Assembly (NCBI GenBank): GCA_004552595.1
Contig: SFNX01000113.1
Span: 1-5,132 of the forward strand
Length of the DNA stretch: 5,132 bases
Reading direction: 5' to 3'
Source of the DNA: Lachnospiraceae bacterium
GTDB lineage: Bacteria; Bacillota; Clostridia; Lachnospirales; Lachnospiraceae
The first letter of the stretch is position 1. Each line of letters begins with the position of its first letter. This document shows positions 1 to 4,856 of this stretch, one piece after another. The notes beneath the pieces are model-generated. The model made no database searches and had not been told where the DNA came from. It worked only from the letters and a program-made list of their open reading frames with translations. A program made the position numbers and the translations under genes.

Positions 1-21
1 GATTGTTAAGGAGTTCCGCCA

Positions 22-143
22 CCCTTGACAGCATAAAAAGAACTGCTGTCAGGTAATTACCGACGGCGAAGAACTCAAGAATAGATAGATTTTCTCCGTC
101 GCTGACAACAGTGTAGCAGTTCTTTTTATTTAGCTATCAAGGG
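22..143. repeat. Long imperfect hairpin downstream of the transposase gene
   Basis: This non-coding stretch can fold almost end to end. Bases 22-28 pair with 137-143. Bases 33-47 pair perfectly with 115-129 (15 bp). Bases 48-52 pair with 102-106 and 61-66 with 96-101. An alternative register pairs 43-52 with 102-111 at 9 of 10 positions. A small side hairpin (148-151 with 155-158, loop TTC) follows. It lies just past the transposase stop, so it could be a terminal structure of the insertion sequence, a 3' structure of its transcript, or a small palindromic repeat beside it. There is no clean T run next to the main stem, so it is not a standard intrinsic terminator. The pairing is visible in the sequence; the role is inference. 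Confidence 0.6.
77..88. repeat. 12-bp direct repeat, copy 1
   Basis: AAGAATAGATAG occurs here, in the loop of the long hairpin, and again at 190-201, where it encodes the last residues of the transposase. The two copies are identical. The repeat may reflect duplication of the gene's 3' end into the flanking structure, or it may be chance in AT-rich DNA. Confidence 0.45.
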
Positions 144-187
144 CAAGCCGCTTCGCGGTGGCTGGTATTAAACCTCTGGCTCTGAAT

Positions 188-1660
188 CTAAGAATAGATA
201 GTGGCTTCGCCGTTTTGGATATTTAAGATTGTCTGTTGTCCGAGAGCAATGAGCATTTGCCATTTACCTGGCATGTTGTCTATATACTTTAAGTCTTCAA
301 TCTCATTGAGAACTCTGTAGTGGTTATGCTCGTGAGGACGTAAGAAGTTATAGTAGGTAACCCAGAGAGCCAGGTCATAGTTGGCACCGTCGATGTTATC
401 GAAACCATTGGTTGGTCTGTAGGAAGCTTTGTAAGTGCGGTTTAGTCTCTCAATCATCTGCTTATAAGGTCTGAACTGTGTAGATACAGCATCGTCGTTG
501 GTAAGTCCAATAACCTGAGTGATTTCAAACTTAAAATCATCACCGAATTCACGAAGAAACTGTTGTGCAGCAAGAACATAAGCACTGTATCCATCTGCAA
601 TGAAACGGAAGTTTTCAGGAAGCTTTTTAAGCTTATTGAATGCCATTCTCATAGCAAGTATACAGGCGCCAACATCTCTCTCTGACGATATACGATAACC
701 GATGATGGAGCGTTTGGCGGCATCCATTATGAACCAGATATAGCCTCTGATACCACGAACTTTGATATAGGTTTCATCAGCAGTAAATACCCTGCCGGAA
801 CCATAATCATAGTTGTCAGTAAAGGGCTTGATACAGATAGCTGCAGTCTTGCAGTAGTTAGCAACAGTCTGGTGAGAAATATCAATACCATGAACAGCTT
901 TGAGAGCCTCTTTGGTCTTACGAAGTGATAGACCAAGATTGATTTTATAGGTAAGACATAAGCCCATAACGTTCTTGTCAAATTTGGAGAATTTAAGAGA
1001 TGAAGCATTCTTCGGAAGGGTATTAAGATCCATCTTAAAGAAATCTATAGCGAATTCGCGATAGATGTAATGGAGCTTATATTTATTCTTTCCATAGTCT
1101 TCATCAAGGTCAGCTTTATCGACTTTCTTAAGGTTTTTAAGATAGTAAGGGCATTTAGGATTAACACATTTGTGAACAATGAAATTTTTCCTGTCTTTCT
1201 TATGAACAAGAGAATGGTCACAGTGAGGACATCTAAGGACATATATCTTTGAGAAGCGTCCTTCAGAAGCTACAGAGAATAAAGACTGGCAAACCTTGCA
1301 TAAGAGCTGGCTTTGCTTCTTACCATCATTCCACATGAGATAGTGGTAAGGTGCATTGCACTGAGGGCAGGTACAGCTGGCAGGAACATTGCATTCGCCA
1401 TGACGGAATACAGGCTTGATGGTCTTGCAATAGCGCATCTGGTAGTAGGAAATAAGATCAGTCCAGTTCCATTCCTGCTTGAAAGAGATGATCTTTGGGA
1501 GTTCATCAATCTTAAACTTTTGATACTTTGGAGAATGGGAATCGTCGAAAGCCCACTGCTTTAAAGGAATATATTTGCAGAAAAAGTTTATTAGCCAGCA
1601 GTTTTGTTTATAAAGTTGATGGCACAATTGAATAAGATAAAGTATAATATCCACGAGCAT
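188..1660 (-). CDS. Zinc-ribbon DDE transposase of an insertion sequence (IS6-like catalytic domain)
   Basis: Transposase expected to cut and join the ends of its own insertion sequence. The frame stays open upstream to a TTG at 1720, but that codon lies upstream of the apparent -10 box. I prefer ATG 1658-1660 (490 aa). A GTG at 1652-1654 is better spaced, 8 nt, from the AAGGAG upstream. In 490-aa numbering, cysteine pairs C98/C101 with C121/C124 and C144/C147 with C165/C170 look like two zinc-binding modules. A helix-turn-helix-like segment follows at about 244-271 (LSLRKTKEAL, then ISHQTVANYC). The catalytic domain has TADETYIKVRG with D295, FIADGYSAY with D356, and QMIERLNRTYK with E404, followed by a typical YYNFLRPH close. 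The DETYIKVRG block resembles the IS6/IS240 DDE domain, but the protein is about twice the usual IS6 length and the second spacing (47 residues) is longer. No frameshift or stop is visible, so it may be active. The exact IS family is not certain. Confidence 0.88.
   Translation of the reverse strand: MLVDIILYLIQLCHQLYKQNCWLINFFCKYIPLKQWAFDDSHSPKYQKFKIDELPKIISFKQEWNWTDLISYYQMRYCKTIKPVFRHGECNVPASCTCPQCNAPYHYLMWNDGKKQSQLLCKVCQSLFSVASEGRFSKIYVLRCPHCDHSLVHKKDRKNFIVHKCVNPKCPYYLKNLKKVDKADLDEDYGKNKYKLHYIYREFAIDFFKMDLNTLPKNASSLKFSKFDKNVMGLCLTYKINLGLSLRKTKEALKAVHGIDISHQTVANYCKTAAICIKPFTDNYDYGSGRVFTADETYIKVRGIRGYIWFIMDAAKRSIIGYRISSERDVGACILAMRMAFNKLKKLPENFRFIADGYSAYVLAAQQFLREFGDDFKFEITQVIGLTNDDAVSTQFRPYKQMIERLNRTYKASYRPTNGFDNIDGANYDLALWVTYYNFLRPHEHNHYRVLNEIEDLKYIDNMPGKWQMLIALGQQTILNIQNGEATIYS
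190..201. repeat. 12-bp direct repeat, copy 2
   Basis: This is the second identical copy of the 12-mer at 77-88. It overlaps the stop codon (188-190) and the last codons of the minus-strand transposase gene. Confidence 0.45.
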
Positions 1661-1665
1661 TGCTC
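1655..1665. promoter_or_regulatory. Palindrome over the transposase start region
   Basis: GAGCATTGCTC is a perfect 5+1+5 palindrome covering the ribosome binding site and start codon of the transposase. Its half GAGCATTG recurs inverted at 1718-1725, on the other side of the promoter. This could be a transposase or repressor binding site that limits expression. The pattern is seen; the role is inferred. Confidence 0.3.
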
Positions 1666-1696
1666 CTTTGTTAAATTTGATGTTTGGTCGCGGATA

Positions 1697-1705
1697 ATTA
1701 TAACA
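1697..1705 (-). promoter_or_regulatory. Extended -10 promoter of the transposase gene
   Basis: Read on the minus strand this is TGTTATAAT, a perfect extended -10 element (TG-n-TATAAT). Transcription would start near 1690, giving a leader of about 30 bases before ATG 1660. A TTGACC lies upstream at 1715-1720 but only 12 bp away, too close to act as the -35 box. The extended -10 therefore probably carries the promoter. This position also argues against the TTG at 1720 as a start codon. Confidence 0.55.
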
Positions 1706-1711
1706 AAAATA

Positions 1712-1744
1712 GGAGGTCAATGCTCTTTTTATTTGTAGACCTCC
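1712..1744. repeat. 7-bp inverted repeat at the right end of the insertion sequence
   Basis: GGAGGTC (1712-1718) and GACCTCC (1738-1744) are perfect inverted copies separated by 19 bases, just upstream of the transposase -10 box. Within the interval, TCTTTTTAT (1724-1732) is the inverse of ATAAAAAGA at 33-41 beside the left hairpin, which may be a weak terminal-repeat signal. It could be a transposase binding dyad or part of the element's end. Confidence 0.4.
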
Positions 1745-1755
1745 AGGAAATGTTG

Positions 1756-1780
1756 AAAATAAAGGCTTTTTACGCCTTTA
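1756..1780 (-). terminator. Inward-facing hairpin with short T run
   Basis: TAAAGGC (1760-1766) pairs with GCCTTTA (1774-1780) around a 7-base loop. On the minus strand it is followed by TTTTC. It is a modest intrinsic terminator reading toward the transposase, in tandem with the stronger one at 1787-1814. The pair would stop readthrough from outside into the insertion sequence. Confidence 0.45.
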
Positions 1781-1786
1781 GATAAT

Positions 1787-1814
1787 AAAAAAGTAGTGTT
1801 TTATTTGACACTAC
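1787..1814 (-). terminator. Intrinsic terminator facing the insertion sequence
   Basis: GTAGTGT (1793-1799) pairs perfectly with ACACTAC (1808-1814) around an 8-base loop. On the minus strand the stem runs straight into TTTTTTATT, a classic intrinsic terminator. No minus-strand gene lies upstream of it in this window, so its likely job is to insulate the transposase promoter region, or it is left over from a disrupted neighbour. On the plus strand no T run follows the stem. Confidence 0.6.
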
Positions 1815-1838
1815 CAATAAGTAGTTAGAGGAAGAAAA

Positions 1839-2180
1839 ATGACAAAAATTGATGATTTACTATTAACAGAATATGGGAAAATATACATAGATGATATACA
1901 AATGAATAAGTTTAAGAATGAAATATTACCTTCATTAATTGATAATCCAGACAAGTTTGTTTTCCTGGATGAGGAAAATGCGACATTCTTTATAGGCGGT
2001 TTTGATGAAATTATCGGCAAGATAATTAAGCACATTTCGATTGGCGAATATACGGAAGAAGATATGTTAGATTTAGTTGCAGAAGAACAAGTTAAGGCAT
2101 TGAAGGGGTATTCAGAGATGAGTTATCAAGAAATGGGCGATATTGTATTTAGAAAAATGATGAGAGCCAAAAGAGTTTAG
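1839..2180 (+). CDS. Small protein of unknown function (113 aa)
   Basis: I do not recognise this protein. The start is well supported: AGAGGAAG (1827-1834) places GAGG 7 bases before ATG 1839. The product is soluble-looking, with no signal peptide or membrane segment. Its first half is rich in acidic and hydrophobic residues (LDEENATFFIGGFDEIIGKI at about 43-62). The second half looks helical, with TEEDMLDLVAEEQV near 72-85 and a basic tail (RKMMRAKRV). It is the first gene after the insertion sequence and lies 86 bases upstream of the PIN-domain gene in the same direction, so it may share a transcript with the toxin-antitoxin pair. That does not show it belongs to the system. No convincing promoter is visible in front of it. 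The coding sequence appears intact rather than cut by the insertion. Confidence 0.7.
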   Translation: MTKIDDLLLTEYGKIYIDDIQMNKFKNEILPSLIDNPDKFVFLDEENATFFIGGFDEIIGKIIKHISIGEYTEEDMLDLVAEEQVKALKGYSEMSYQEMGDIVFRKMMRAKRV

Positions 2181-2266
2181 TAATATTAGAATGACTGGAA
2201 GAAATATAGATATTATTTTATGCGTATGATAATATGGAATTAGATATATGTTGAATAGGAGAAATA

Positions 2267-2704
2267 ATGTTAATATATCTAGATAATTGTTGCTATAATA
2301 GACCATATGATGATCAAAGCTATATGAGAATCAATTTGGAAACGCAAGCAAAACTTCATATTCAAGAACAGATAAAAAATGATGTATATCAGTTGGCGGC
2401 TTCTTTTATACTAATCTATGAGAATGAGTGTAATCCGTATGTTGCAAGACGAACATCAATAACCACGTATTTAGGTGACAACGTTTCTGAGTATGTAGGA
2501 GAAGAAGGGAAGGCTGAAGTAATTAAGATTGCTGAAGACATTATGAAGACTGGAATTAAGATGAAAGATTCATATCATCTTGCATCAGCTATTTACCTCA
2601 ATGCAGATTATTTTATTACAACAGATGACAGAGTAAAGAAGTATTCAACAGACAGGATTAAGATAGTTGATCCAATAGAATTTATTAAACAAGAGGAGGA
2701 ATAA
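2267..2704 (+). CDS. PIN-domain ribonuclease, probable toxin of a type II toxin-antitoxin pair
   Basis: PIN domains are Mg2+-dependent RNA-cutting nucleases; small stand-alone ones are usually VapC-like toxins acting on tRNA or mRNA in the cytoplasm. The 145-aa product has the fold's acidic residues in order: D6 in IYLDNC, E52 in LIYENE, D101 in KMKDSYHLASA, and D120/D121 in FITTDDR, then the closing IVDPIEFI strand. The length is normal for the family. AGGAG (2256-2260) lies 6 bases before ATG 2267. The NRPYDD stretch (11-16) and ENECNP (52-57) match a PIN subgroup often found beside a small LG-V-E-FI partner protein. The next gene begins 3 bases past the stop, and its ribosome binding site lies inside this gene's 3' end, so the two are probably translationally coupled. 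The gap upstream holds a TATGATAAT stretch (2225-2233) but no good -35. Domain is seen from sequence; toxin role is inferred. Confidence 0.85.
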   Translation: MLIYLDNCCYNRPYDDQSYMRINLETQAKLHIQEQIKNDVYQLAASFILIYENECNPYVARRTSITTYLGDNVSEYVGEEGKAEVIKIAEDIMKTGIKMKDSYHLASAIYLNADYFITTDDRVKKYSTDRIKIVDPIEFIKQEEE

Positions 2705-2707
2705 GTT

Positions 2708-2932
2708 ATGGATAGTAGTGCAGCTATTATGGACAAAGGAATAAGATGCTTATTAATGAATCTTGGAACTGTAGAGACAGAAACTTTTATTTCTATGATA
2801 AACAGAGAAAAGTTTGATTATACAAAATGGCAGAGAGAACATTTTGATAGTATGGACTCAAAGGAATTTGTTGATGCAGCTGCCGAGTATGATAAAAAAC
2901 ATCCATTTATATCGAAGAAAATGAAAAAATAA
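2708..2932 (+). CDS. Small antitoxin-like partner of the PIN-domain protein (74 aa)
   Basis: Probable antitoxin that binds and silences the upstream PIN nuclease. The evidence is mostly position: it starts 3 bases after the toxin stop, and its GAGGAGG ribosome binding site (2693-2699, 8 bases before ATG) is inside the toxin gene. The protein reads GIRCLLMNLGTVETETFISM (11-30), then a REKFDYTKWQREHF block (33-46) and a basic end (KKMKK). I recognise the LG-V-E-FI plus DYTKW pattern as a small-protein type that often neighbours PIN genes, without a formal family name. No clear DNA-binding domain is visible, so autorepression cannot be claimed. The order toxin then antitoxin is the reverse of most vapBC operons. 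A strong terminator follows 22 bases downstream, closing the operon. Confidence 0.72.
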   Translation: MDSSAAIMDKGIRCLLMNLGTVETETFISMINREKFDYTKWQREHFDSMDSKEFVDAAAEYDKKHPFISKKMKK

Positions 2933-2953
2933 TAAATAAAGTAGTTGTATGAG

Positions 2954-2991
2954 AAATAGATCTGTGTAGAAATACATGGGTCTATTTTTTT
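2954..2991 (+). terminator. Strong intrinsic terminator of the toxin-antitoxin operon
   Basis: Bases 2955-2968 pair with 2973-2986 along all 14 positions (G-U wobbles included) around a GAAA tetraloop. The stem runs directly into a run of seven T (2985-2991). It ends the transcript of the PIN and antitoxin-like genes. Confidence 0.88.
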
Positions 2992-3007
2992 ATTCCAAAT
3001 CGGAATA
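2991..3007. repeat. 6-bp inverted repeat after the terminator
   Basis: TATTCC (2991-2996) and GGAATA (3002-3007) are perfect inverted copies around a 5-base loop. It is too small to assign a role; it may be an operator half-site pair or chance. Confidence 0.3.
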
Positions 3008-3034
3008 ATGGGCTCATTTTGCGACCAAAATTAA

Positions 3035-3088
3035 AAAATACTAGCGTTAGAGCTATTTGTGTCGGGGGTTCGAATCCCCCGTGTTTTA
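3035..3088 (+). pseudogene. Degenerate tRNA or tRNA-like element lacking an anticodon arm
   Basis: The 3' part is a textbook T arm: GGGGG (3064-3068), loop TTCGAAT, CCCCC (3076-3080). Seven bases follow, GTGTTTT (3081-3087), with A3088 in the discriminator position. AAAATAC (3035-3041) can pair with them as an acceptor stem with one G-U wobble, followed by TA at the canonical 8-9 positions and a shortened D-arm-like GCGTTAGAGC. Only about 20 bases separate the acceptor from the T arm, so there is no anticodon arm and the amino acid cannot be named. No CCA is encoded. The simplest reading is a tRNA gene with two internal deletions, or a relic at an integration site, since elements often insert at tRNA 3' ends. 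A functional tRNA-like RNA is a less likely alternative. A terminator sits 11 bases downstream, as behind a real tRNA gene. Confidence 0.55.
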
Positions 3089-3099
3089 TGAAAGAAATA

Positions 3100-3139
3100 A
3101 GCTTCAAACCTTGTACTTTATAAGGGTTTGGAGCTTTTT
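3100..3139 (+). terminator. Intrinsic terminator behind the tRNA-like element
   Basis: AGCTTCAAACC (3100-3110) pairs with GGTTTGGAGCT (3125-3135) over 11 positions with one G-U wobble, and a T run (3135-3139) follows. No protein gene lies between it and the previous terminator, so it probably belonged to the tRNA gene whose remains lie upstream. Confidence 0.75.
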
Positions 3140-3181
3140 CATTTTAGAAAAACTTAATGTCTGTTCAAGCTATGATGCCTC

Positions 3182-3211
3182 TTGACATTGATATTATCAA
3201 TAATATATTAT
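3182..3211 (+). promoter_or_regulatory. Sigma-A type promoter of the DUF3795-traX operon
   Basis: A perfect -35 TTGACA (3182-3187) is followed by an 18-bp spacer and TATTAT (3206-3211), one mismatch from consensus. Transcription would start near 3218, giving a leader of about 35 bases before ATG 3253. It reads toward the DUF3795 and TraX-like genes. Confidence 0.65.
3187..3201. promoter_or_regulatory. Palindromic operator candidate inside the promoter spacer
   Basis: ATTGATATTATCAAT is a perfect palindrome (7+1+7) starting at the last base of the -35 box and lying within the -35/-10 spacer. A protein bound here would block RNA polymerase, the usual place for a repressor operator. The regulator is unknown and no regulator gene is in the window. 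AT-rich palindromes can arise by chance, but this one's position is suggestive. Confidence 0.4.
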
Positions 3212-3252
3212 GGGTGAATGAACGTTAACACAAAAAACAAAGGAATTAAGTT

Positions 3253-3585
3253 ATGGATAAGATGATTGCCCACTGCGGACTTGATTGCTCAAAATGCGAT
3301 GCGTATATTGCAACGATAAATAATGATGATGAGCTTCGTGAAAGTGTTGCTAAATTGTGGAGCGAATTAAACGGTGTGGAGATTACACCTGAGATGATAA
3401 ACTGCGAGGGATGCAGGGTGGACGGCGTTAAAACACCGTTTTGCGACGGCTTATGCGAGATACGTCAGTGTGCTGTTACAAAGCAGTTTGAGACATGCGG
3501 AAGCTGTGATGAATTATTAAGTTGCGCTAAGGTTGATATGATTATCGGAAATAATAAAGAAGCCAGAGAACGCCTGGAAAAATAG
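3253..3585 (+). CDS. DUF3795 cysteine-rich protein, probably metal-binding
   Basis: The product matches the DUF3795 pattern: a start of the form IAHCGLDCSKCDAY (C8, C12, C15), then INCEGCRVDG (C51, C54), CDGLCEIRQC (C64, C68, C73), ETCGSC (C82, C85) and a last C91. Eleven cysteines in 110 aa, mostly in C-x(2-4)-C pairs, suggest bound zinc or an iron-sulfur cluster. The function of the family is not established and I assign none. The length is normal for the family and the gene looks intact. AGGA (3241-3244) lies 8 bases before ATG. It is first behind a good promoter and is followed after 30 bases by the TraX-like gene, probably on the same transcript. Confidence 0.85.
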   Translation: MDKMIAHCGLDCSKCDAYIATINNDDELRESVAKLWSELNGVEITPEMINCEGCRVDGVKTPFCDGLCEIRQCAVTKQFETCGSCDELLSCAKVDMIIGNNKEARERLEK

Positions 3586-3615
3586 CGCAGTATTATACTA
3601 AACAAAGAGGAAAAT

Positions 3616-4377
3616 ATGAACGAAAACACTTCTACTTCAAAATTATCTCTAAATTCTAATGCGCTGAAGGTTATTGCAATTATTGCGATGACAATCGATC
3701 ACTTTACGGATATATTTTATCCGGGGTTTCCAAGCCAGCCGGCGCCGTTAGCACTTCACTTTATCGGGCGGCTTACAGCACCGATTATGTGGTTTTTTGT
3801 ATGTGAGGGTTATTATTATACAAAAGATGCGATAAAATATATGAAGAGACTCGGATTATTCGCGGTGATATCGCATTTTGCCTATTGCTTTGGATTTGGA
3901 ATAAGCCTTAATCCGCTTGAGGGCGGCATTTTTAATAGGACAAGCGTAATGTATCCGCTATTTATTGCGGTTGTCATCCTCTACATTAATGACCATGAAG
4001 TCATCAAAAACAAAAAGCTGAGAATGCTTGTAAGCACACTGCTTATATTCAGTGCATTCCCTGCCGACTGGAGCTGCATCGCAGTAATGGCGATAATTGG
4101 CATGTATGAAAAAAGAGGAAATCTGAAGGGCCAGATGTGGGAAATCATCCAATGGACGTTTTTTTACGGCCTCGTATCGTTTTTTTTCGTAAGTAAGACA
4201 TACGCGCTTATTTTAGTCGGTGTCCTTATGGTCTACCCGGTTCTAAAATTCTACAACGGTCAGAGAGGCAAGGCGAAGTGGATGAAGTGGTTCTTTTACA
4301 TCTATTATCCGGCGCACCTCATCATCCTTGGAATACTCAGAGTCATCATTTACGGGGATATCAATCTTACGGTATAA
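3616..4377 (+). CDS. TraX-family integral membrane protein (predicted acyltransferase type)
   Basis: TraX of the F plasmid N-acetylates pilin; chromosomal TraX-like proteins in Firmicutes share the membrane fold, but their substrate is generally unknown. This 253-aa protein has about eight or nine hydrophobic segments (roughly 16-34, 45-66, 77-96, 112-125, 137-148, 152-163, 177-193, 195-210, 225-243) and no cleavable signal peptide. Family marks are ALKVIAIIAMTIDH (D28-H29), FIGRLTAPIMWFFVCEG (G51-R52, E64), and FYIYYPAHLIIL near the C terminus with H234, a probable active-site or structural residue. GAGG (3607-3610) sits 5 bases before ATG. There are no other conjugation genes in the window, so a role in pilin modification is unlikely to be readable here. 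Modification of a cell-surface molecule is a reasonable guess. The name traX is given as a family label only. Confidence 0.85.
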   Translation: MNENTSTSKLSLNSNALKVIAIIAMTIDHFTDIFYPGFPSQPAPLALHFIGRLTAPIMWFFVCEGYYYTKDAIKYMKRLGLFAVISHFAYCFGFGISLNPLEGGIFNRTSVMYPLFIAVVILYINDHEVIKNKKLRMLVSTLLIFSAFPADWSCIAVMAIIGMYEKRGNLKGQMWEIIQWTFFYGLVSFFFVSKTYALILVGVLMVYPVLKFYNGQRGKAKWMKWFFYIYYPAHLIILGILRVIIYGDINLTV

Positions 4378-4422
4378 TTCGTGCAAGAATTAACTGCGCC
4401 CCGTCCAAAGGAGACTCATATT

Positions 4423-4701
4423 ATGTTATTTAGTATTTCACTTATTCTTCTTGTTGGTATGGCAATGGGGTGGGCATTTAATAAGTTTAAGCTTCCAAGT
4501 CTTATCGGAATGCTTTTGACAGGCATTGTTCTGTTTTCTACATTCGTTTCAATTCTACAGGGCGAGAGTGCCTCTGTGGTCAGCTTTGTAAATATTCCTG
4601 TATCAATTGTTCTTGGAATATTAATAGGTTTTGTTATTGGAATTTGTCGCGGCATCCAGTTACAGTCAAAATTAATACAGGAATTTGTCGATGCAATCTG
4701 A
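4423..4701 (+). pseudogene. Remnant of a cation:proton antiporter (92-aa membrane ORF)
   Basis: The frame opens at GTG 4381, but AAAGGAGA (4407-4414) points to ATG 4423, giving 92 aa. Residues 1-42 (membrane helix, FNKFKLPSLIGMLLTGIVLF) look like the first helices of a KefB/NhaP-type monovalent cation:proton antiporter, where K-L-P-x-L-x-G-M is a common start. The text then jumps to VNIPVSIVLGILIGFVIGI (about 56-74), which resembles a helix from the middle of such transporters, and ends soon after. A full family member is about 380-420 aa, with ion-binding residues that are absent here. I therefore read it as an in-frame internal deletion plus C-terminal loss. It could instead be a genuine small membrane protein with three hydrophobic stretches. 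No terminator is visible before or after it. Membrane nature is seen; the antiporter origin is from memory of the family. Confidence 0.55.
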
Positions 4702-4748
4702 ACACATGAATTGCATATGTGAATATTTTATGAAATTATGTTTGGTTT

Positions 4749-4793
4749 ACTTTAAAAACATGGTCATAAATAATATAATGTGGTTTTTAAAGT
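4749..4793. promoter_or_regulatory. 11-bp inverted repeat flanking the citrate synthase promoter
   Basis: ACTTTAAAAAC (4749-4759) and GTTTTTAAAGT (4783-4793) are perfect inverted copies separated by 23 bases. The left arm covers the -35 region and the right arm the start of transcription, with the -10 box between. The right arm lies about at the start site, so the pair is better explained as a DNA-binding site (two half-sites) than as an RNA hairpin. It may control the citrate synthase gene; the regulator is not known. Confidence 0.45.
4751..4779 (+). promoter_or_regulatory. Promoter of the citrate synthase gene
   Basis: A perfect -10 TATAAT (4774-4779) lies 17 bp after TTTAAA (4751-4756), which matches 4 of 6 bases of the -35 consensus. 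Transcription would start near 4786, giving a leader of about 70 bases. The weak -35 fits a promoter under added control. Confidence 0.55.
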
Positions 4794-4801
4794 CGGTTGA
4801 G

Positions 4802-4822
4802 TTGCGCATTATTGTGTCGCAA
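4802..4822. promoter_or_regulatory. Dyad in the citrate synthase leader
   Basis: TTGCG (4802-4806) and CGCAA (4818-4822) are inverted copies separated by 11 bases, between the promoter and the ribosome binding site. The layout resembles a two-half-site operator; it could also be a weak RNA hairpin. Evidence is limited to the symmetry. Confidence 0.3.
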
Positions 4823-4856
4823 ATCATATGTTATTTTGAGGGAAACGGAGGAAGGT

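Noticed and set aside
1313..1564. Plus-strand reading frame inside the transposase gene
   Set aside because: It is antisense to the zinc-binding part of a clearly coding gene, without a ribosome binding site or recognisable domain.
1661..1720. Extension of the transposase to a TTG start at 1720 (20 more residues)
   Set aside because: The TTG lies upstream of the extended -10 box at 1697-1705, so it would not be in the transcript; a ribosome binding site lies right before ATG 1660.
33..1732. ATAAAAAGA (33-41) and its inverse (1724-1732) as terminal inverted repeats of the IS
   Set aside because: Only 9 bp match, the same word also occurs inside the left hairpin, and no target duplication flanks the pair, so the ends stay undefined.
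1753..1786. TTGAAA and GATAAT as a promoter for the 113-aa gene
   Set aside because: The spacing is 22 bp, too long, and a hairpin fills the spacer.
4702..4720. CACAT/ATGTG hairpin after the antiporter remnant as a terminator
   Set aside because: The stem is 5 bp and no T run follows.
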